From Amanita rubescens (taxonomy: Eukaryota > Basidiomycota > Agaricomycetes > Agaricales > Amanitaceae), in the NCBI GenBank assembly GCA_015039365.1, contig WION01000013.1:1-64000 (forward strand): 64,000 nt of DNA, in the 5' to 3' direction. The translations under genes were made by a program, and so were the position numbers. The notes beneath the pieces were generated by a model. That model did not search any database, was not told the origin of the DNA, and worked only from the letters and a program-made list of their open reading frames with translations. This document shows, piece after piece, positions 57,221 through 64,000 of the stretch. Numbering within the stretch: position 1 is the stretch's first letter; every line of letters starts with the position of its first letter.

Positions 57221-57475
57221 TTATTTTTTACATTGGCTTGTACAGCTACAACTATATGCGAGGGCCATATGCAGACCAATGTCACACCAAACTGGCACCA
57301 CGATGTTCACCGAGTTAGACCAGGCGAAGGCGTTAACAGGATAAATCACATTTGAGATGAAAAGCCAGAATATCATCGCGAGAGTTGCAATGTTACGGGC
57401 TCTCCAGTGCCATGGCAGGGGGAGGAAGAGCAACAGAGCGGCTAGTATAGCAACGGGAGCGAGCTCCGAATGCAT
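57221..57475 (-). pseudogene. Truncated STE3-type receptor
   Basis: Minus-strand frame with the first two membrane segments of an STE3 receptor: MHSELAPVAILAALLLFLPL, PWHWRARNIATLAMIFWLFI, VNAFAWSNSVNIVVPVWCDI. The normal continuation after WCDI (intron, then a third segment of the TKLIIG type) is absent; the sequence runs into the 3' end of the intronless gene. I infer a relic cut by rearrangement. It is closer to copy 2 than to copy 1 in the PWHW motif. Confidence 0.8.
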
Positions 57476-57547
57476 ACAGAAACGGAGAAGAGATGACCGT
57501 CATATTTGAAGGATCGAGACGCGTACAAGTCACAAAGGGACGCGATA

Positions 57548-58648
<1,101 letters not shown>

Positions 58649-59249
58649 ACAGAATGTTGGTTACTATCGCGTGACGTTAAAAGTCAGTCACTTCACCCTT
58701 TCTCCCATGGCTACTCCGACTAATTCACGTTTACGTAGCATACAATTCGGAAAAACACAAAAAGCTTCCATGAACGACTCTTCTTCCACATGAAATATCA
58801 GTGCAACCCGACGGTTGCAAACGCTTTGGACGGAGCGCTGAAATGACGTGCACCAGACTATCATTATACTCTGATCATAACACCCGACTCGGAGAATCAT
58901 CCACGATTAGTTGTTTGTGTCAACCCAAATCGCCGGGGTCATTATCATCATATACAGTTTCAGACGTCTTGATAACTGGGATGGATCGGTCTTAATTCAA
59001 AGGCAGATACGAGCCACGGTTCAACGGTGACACAGGCCAGTGGTTTAACTCAACGTGAGCATTATTGTTTTTGTAAACTCAGAACTCTGCATCAAGTGCT
59101 ACTCTTTCAAATTTCCATTTAGGGGCGTATGTGGGTGGGCGACATGCCAACGGTAAGCTCAACTATACAGCAAACTATCGCCTGGTACTCAGTGGCGGCA
59201 CATAGTCACCTGTGACACAAGGCATTTTGACTTCTTCTGCTGCAGGGGT
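58649..59249. other. Intergenic gap
   Basis: No recognisable gene on either strand. An acceptor-like TGCTGCAG at about 59238-59245 precedes the next feature and could mean a 5' exon lies here, but I cannot identify it. Confidence 0.35.
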
Positions 59250-60068
59250 ATGGTGTCTGGACCGATACATCCTATGCACACTTGGGGTGCCAAAGGACCA
59301 GCACCCGAGCCAATGTACATCGTCGTGCGACGGGACATATATCGCCGAAAATCCGACGACAGCATTTTTGTCTGGAAGAATGGGAAGTGGTTAACAATCA
59401 AATGTCCCATCCCGCCTATTTATATTAACGACTATCAAGAAATTGATAAATTCAAGAACGAGTTGCAGCCCTTTCTGAACTCTCTCGTCTTCGGAGAAGC
59501 AAAACAGGCCTTCCTTACACAGCGCGACGATGGGAGGCGAGCAATCGTCTATCGTCGAAGACCGCTGTCGTGCACCAAGATGAAGTTATCTTCCTCAGGC
59601 CCGCTCAGGGTTTAGATAACATAGAAGTACTTTGGAGAGGACAGCAATGTGCGTGCCTGAAGAATTCTTCTCATATAACGTTAATCGCAACCCACCAAAT
59701 AGTATGCAGCTGGTAAGCGATGAAAGATCATTGGCATACCTGGAGGATTATATGAAAGGTTAGTAGTTCGATTCTACTATCTTGGACCATAAATAATGTG
59801 CCATCAAGGGTACGAATTGTTATCTGGTCTCGACCTTACATACGAAGTCGTTGGCCTGGTTGTCGGCTCAAATGAAGAAATAATAGGATTGTTGAGCGAG
59901 CCTGCCCTCGGAAGGCCATATCAGAAGTCTGACCTCCTCGCCCTAAGCGGTGTAATGTGCACACTATTTGATCGAGGTTTATGGTGTCCTGTCGACGTCG
60001 ACTTCGGCCTTATGATGTCGCGGGATAATAAAGTTCGCATAATGACCTGCCCGGAAGTTCAAAGATGA
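59250..60068 (+). CDS. Uncertain kinase-like or hypothetical gene
   Basis: Two protein-like blocks. Block 1 (about 59280-59640): PMYIVVRRDIYRRKSDDSIF, VWKNGKWLTIKCPIPPIYIN, ELQPFLNSLVFGEAKQAFLT, then, after a frame change near 59565, VHQDEVIFLRPAQGLDNIEV. Block 2 (about 59810-60068): GLDLTYEVVGLVVGSNEEII, GLLSEPALGRPYQKSDLLAL, VDVDFGLMMSRDNKVRIM. Introns at about 59648-59700 and 59758-59808 would connect them. The arrangement loosely recalls degenerate kinase-like proteins of mushrooms, with VDFGL in the metal-binding position, but no HRD loop is visible. Could be broken. Low confidence in boundaries and name. Confidence 0.3.
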
Positions 60069-60937
60069 CGAGGAGCGGGAGCTCCGGAGGCACGAGTTGC
60101 TAAGCCAATTACACCAAATTTTTCTCGAATTCCCTCCAAATGGCCGTTGCCGCACCTTTTTCTGGAATATCCGCCTCCATTTGATTGATCGGAATGCTTA
60201 TTTTCTCGAACGGCCGTGGCCTGCTTCAAGAGAGGTTCGCCATTGGAGCTCCCAATCATCCGTTATCTGCCGACCGGCTCAGTCACCGCAGAAGCAAGAA
60301 TTCGTCACGGCTAGCGTTGGCAGCCACAACGAGAATTGAAGAAATTGGAGAACAACGCAGGGTGAAAGGAATGCTCAAGACATTGCGCATCATCTGGTCA
60401 TCCATGATCCCAAGGGGAGTCTTCGTGCCCATATCATCGCTCATCGCGTAAATCCCGGAAGTTGGTTCTTGCTCCGGAGTGATGTCGTGTGAGTCATCTT
60501 GTTATATTTGCTAATAAGGGTGGACGAATGATCTGATCGCTGTTGTAAGATTGTCGTGATACCCAGTCATGATCCGCAAAAAGTTGACGCAATGGGTTTT
60601 TGATTCTCTATACTGTACTCTCTCGACGATCGCGCAACAGTGACATGTATATATAACACCTTGTGGAAATAAATTCTTTGCGCAGATTACAAAACCAATT
60701 TTATTTTGGACCTTTCAGATGTCCGCCATCAACGCATTTCTCATGTGTCATAAACATCTCATCGGTTAAAGAGGAAATTTCGGTCTTTGTTGTGGTCATA
60801 TGGCTCATGACGTTGTGCTTATAGGAGGCGGCGAGAGCAATGGGAAATAGTCGGCCGTGATCGAGATGTACTGCAATTTGGTGCAAAACTAAAGTGCATA
60901 CACAGGACGTCGCGCAGAGCAACATAGCTCGAGACAC
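60069..60937. other. Gap, possible continuation of previous gene
   Basis: Frames at 60097-60339 and 60185-60451 are open but carry no family signal. They might be the 3' end of the uncertain gene before them. The remainder shows nothing. Confidence 0.3.
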
Positions 60938-61846
60938 TCATCCTAACAGTTCATCCAAATAATCTTCCATCTCCTTCATTGGATCCTTGGGCTCCGGAGC
61001 TCCAGTTCCTTCCGTAGGCGGTAGAGGGGGTGCTTCAACTAATGATAGATCTATGATATATTTAGCAGGGTTTTGATAAAGGTCGTGTGCATCTAGACAC
61101 ACACACCTGTTCTTCGCAGATGAACCACAGGTTTCATACGTAGCTTCTCTGATTTGGCTCTGAAACGCTCTTTCAAATCTATATCCAATTGATTGAGATC
61201 AGTTACTTGCGAGGTTGAGGTTGGACATACCTCTCGCTGCATCGGCAGTCACCTTTTCGCGATGCAACTCTTCGAGGTCTTCTGTCCACTCGACCTGTTC
61301 CACTTTTCCTTTCTTTGATGCCGGTTTCGTTCCTGAAGTCTCCAGGGGTGCAACATCATAATCGATATCATCGTCAGATTTATCATTGGGAGATAAGGTG
61401 ATATGGTCCGTTAGCTTCTGCTTTGCCAAGAATGGGGACAGGTCGATTTCGGGTTCTACAATTGGCTCGCCTATGGATGGCGATAGGAAATGCAGTTAAG
61501 CGGCATATGGGTTTGAAGACAGGTAAATCTCCATCAAGTCGCCGAGAGAAGAGATACATGTACCATCTGAGCCCAATTCTGGTTCTGGTTCATCGTAGCG
61601 ATCAGCATTGCTCGCTAATTGGCGGCGGGAGTACTTTTTTGCGTTTTCAGCCGCTATCTGTTGCGCTTCTTCGTCGTCGTCCGCGGGGGTCCCCTCGCCC
61701 TCTAACAGGATTCGTTTATTGAATTCAGCGGGACGACCATATCCACGACGACCCCGTGCTCTGAGGTATTTTCCTAAGCCCCCCCTAGATTTGCCACGGC
61801 CTCGACCTTGTGAAGTGGGATCAGGTGATGTGGTGGGAGATGACAT
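60938..61846 (-). CDS. Arg/Gly-rich then acidic hypothetical protein
   Basis: Start MSSPTTSPDPTSQGRGRGKS, an RG-rich segment (GGLGKYLRARGRRGYGRPAE), FNKRILLEGEGTPADDDEEA, and KKYSRRQLASNADRYDEPEP. After an intron of about 95 bases come VEPEIDLSPFLAKQKLTDHI, an acidic and Lys-rich stretch (SDDDIDYDVAPLETSGTKPA) and VEWTEDLEELHREKVTADAA. A last exon has LKERFRAKSEKLRMKPVVHL and ends DPMKEMEDYLDELLG with TGA at 60938. About 230 residues, mostly disordered by composition. The RG-rich start suggests RNA or nucleic-acid association; I do not recognise the family. Confidence 0.55.
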
Positions 61847-62149
61847 AGTGGAAAAACCTTGTCACTTAAATGGTATGTTGAGCGAAAATATCTCCAGGGG
61901 CTGACACGGAGTTGACAGGCGAGTCCTTCTCAGGCCGCTGACCAACGTTCCATGTCATTCGGCGACCCTGAATGCATGTGAGTTCAAATGCCAAAATCGA
62001 GACATGATGATATTCTAGATCTTGTCTGTAAAAGTATATACCGGATCTCATTTCCAGTTGTCATGCCCCCCCGCCTTTGACTCTACTCAACCACATCTTA
62101 AAGCCTGAGCGCTGAGCGGTCGAGTCCATTCATCACGAACGATCGAAAT

Positions 62150-63797
62150 ATGGCGCCCAACGAGGAAATTGCCGAATGTGGTTTAAGCTCTCCCGCGGTC
62201 GATTGGTGCGGCCCGCCTCATCGGAGTCGTTCTCCATGGTCGCCGTCTGTCTCTAGACTTCCCAAACCTTTACGCAGAAGAAGTAGCAGCAGAACGTTGC
62301 TCGAACGCGTCCCTGAAGAACAACAACACTTTATCATGGAAGCAGTTCGTGACACCGACTCTCCAGAGTGGTTGTGGGACGAGGAACTCGAACATCAAGG
62401 CCTTTTCCGAGGTATTGATACATGCTATTTGCTTGCATTAATGCGGTTAACTGATAAAATGGTTAATTTGCAGGATCTTATCGTGCTCTTCTGGCATTGT
62501 ACTCCCTTACGCCACTCACGACGCTCGCAACGTTTCTCTTCTTCGCTTTCCTCCCGTCCCTCGCGTATCCGCCAGAAAATGACCAATGGAAGGAACATTA
62601 TCCAGCCTACCTTCCATTCCCCCTTCCAGAGCTACTTGTTTCTATCGCTTTCTCTTCATTGTCTCAGATGCTATGGGCGCCCATTTTTTCCGTGACCTCA
62701 TTGTTTCAATCTCTGTATTCCTTTGAAGACACAGGATACGCAACCTACATCACCGCACTCTCCACCATTCTGTCGTCCGCTGTTCATACGATCTCAGCAT
62801 TACTATTGCGGGTCTGCTCTTTTGCAACCCTCTTTCCAATCGTCGGCAATAGCTCGAATTTAGCAGTATCAACAAGGAATCCAATGTTTCATATTGTTTG
62901 GTGGACAGCCCTGGGCTGGTCCATTGCCGAAGCTACGATAGGAACTGTACAAGGGTATCACGCCATCGGTCTGTACAAGGAAATTCTAGTCTCCGGCCGA
63001 AGAAAGCCAAAAATAAGTCATTCGAGCCAATTCGAGGCCGATAATATCCCTAGTCCTCGTCAGGGAAATGAAAATGGAAAAGGAAAACAAGTAGCTTCCT
63101 CATGCGATGATGTGCCTTTGCCACGTCGCGAGCTAAACGCATATGGAACTTTGTCCAATGAGCAAGCGACGTTCAGCACGAACGTGGCTATCCCAGGGGA
63201 GCGAGAACCTTTGCTCCGCAAGGGTAGCGATCTCTCTGTGATCACATCATCGTCATTCGCCTCCCTCTCCCTGCATCCAAGCATTGCGTGGGATAATCCC
63301 GCGGAACAAGGGGACGTTGACTCAGTGGAAAGCGAGTTACAGGTTCAGGTTGACAGGGATATCGATCATCTATTGGCATTCAGGAAAAGGGAAGAGCTTG
63401 AAGAATTGTATGGAATGCCATTTATAGTGAGTGGATATATTCCTAGGGTATCACGATTTATTGAGATTTGTCGCAGAAAATTCCAGTATTCGTATCTTGT
63501 CTTCACAGATTCAACTCGCTTCTACAATCACTGGGCTTTTCCCTTATTCTTGCCGCTGGATACATATCCACATCCTCCGCTCAACCGCCAACACCCACCT
63601 TCGGTTCTGACGGCCGATCCCCACAAGCCATTTACATCCTCACAGCCAGCGTTTTCGTCATTCACCTCATTCTCACGTTACTTCATGCTCCGATTCTCCT
63701 ACCAAAACTTGGTGTTCACACCGTTGTATATTTAAGCTCTATCACCGCGCTGGGAACTTTCTTTGTGGGTTTGGCGGTATGGGGTGGCGTCTCATAG
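62150..63797 (+). CDS. Multi-pass membrane protein, unknown function
   Basis: Starts MAPNEEIAECGLSSPAVDWC with a basic, Ser-rich cytoplasmic lead and PEWLWDEELEHQGLFR. After an intron near 62413-62475 come YRALLALYSLTPLTTLATFL with FFAFLPSLAYP, LPELLVSIAFSSLSQMLWAP, YITALSTILSSAVHTISALL and FHIVWWTALGWSIAEATIGT. A long hydrophilic loop holds VAIPGEREPLLRKGSDLSVI. After a second intron (about 63427-63476) are SLLQSLGFSLILAAGYIST, YILTASVFVIHLILTLLHAP and VVYLSSITALGTFFVGLAVW. About seven membrane segments and 520 residues. EREPLLRKG resembles acidic dileucine vacuolar sorting signals, so a vacuolar or endosomal site is possible (inference). Both introns keep frame. Confidence 0.7.
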
Positions 63798-64000
63798 CTT
63801 CTGGTATTCTCCCAGGTAAAATAATGTGTTACTTTTTTCTATTTTTCTTGTATACGATACATGAACGAGTCCTCACGATGTAAACTAGCGGACAACCTAA
63901 AAAAAATAATGTATTGAGCTCGATGATTCAATGAGGTGGGAATGGATGGTGCAGAATCAGTGGGTCGATGTATATCAACAAGCGTCCTCAGCCCGCCTCC
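63798..64000. other. 3' flank at window edge
   Basis: Short AT-rich downstream region of the membrane-protein gene with A/T runs at about 63900. No gene visible before the window ends. Confidence 0.4.

Overview
This window is nuclear DNA of a mushroom-forming basidiomycete (Agaricomycetes). Genes lie close together on both strands and are cut by many 45-60 nt GT-AG introns. Conserved eukaryotic genes (glycogen phosphorylase, prefoldin 3, Mrd1, Rpn9, SRP9, Tgs1, initiator tRNA-Met) sit beside basidiomycete expansions: STE3 pheromone receptors, SRPK-like kinases, a Crinkler protein and an F-box/LRR protein. Coordinates run from start codon to stop codon and include introns. All family calls come from reading translations by eye; no database was searched.

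Region 1 (0-20 kb): an allergen-like His-rich protein (-), glycogen phosphorylase (+), an Msb1/Mug8-type polarity protein (-), an Irc20/SHPRH-type SNF2-RING protein (-) and an SRPK-like kinase (+). Region 2 (20-34 kb): a small unknown protein, a large P-loop protein of a mushroom-specific type, prefoldin 3 and Mrd1 from a shared promoter, proteasome lid subunit Rpn9, and a double-Myb protein resembling telomere-repeat factors. Region 3 (34-41 kb): a gene-poor stretch with a DUF4419 fragment, a Crinkler-kinase protein, dispersed repeats, initiator tRNA-Met and a coiled-coil membrane protein.

Region 4 (42-58 kb) looks like a pheromone/pheromone-receptor (mating-type B-like) cluster. It has two complete STE3 receptors, a third cut off after two membrane segments, and a small peptide gene ending in a CaaX box (CTIA). 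Between them lie SRP9, an SRPK-like kinase, a possible PD-(D/E)XK protein, an F-box/LRR protein and a striking intronless gene of unknown function. Region 5 (57-64 kb): Tgs1, an unclear kinase-like fragment, an Arg/Gly-rich acidic protein and a multi-pass membrane protein.

One property cuts across genes: by my reading about two dozen conserved coding exons carry a single extra base, and only about two lack one. This affects Msb1, Irc20, the P-loop gene, Mrd1, the Myb gene, the Crinkler and SRP9, while glycogen phosphorylase, prefoldin 3, Rpn9 and Tgs1 read cleanly. Insertion-biased sequencing or assembly error is the simplest explanation, but real decay is not excluded.
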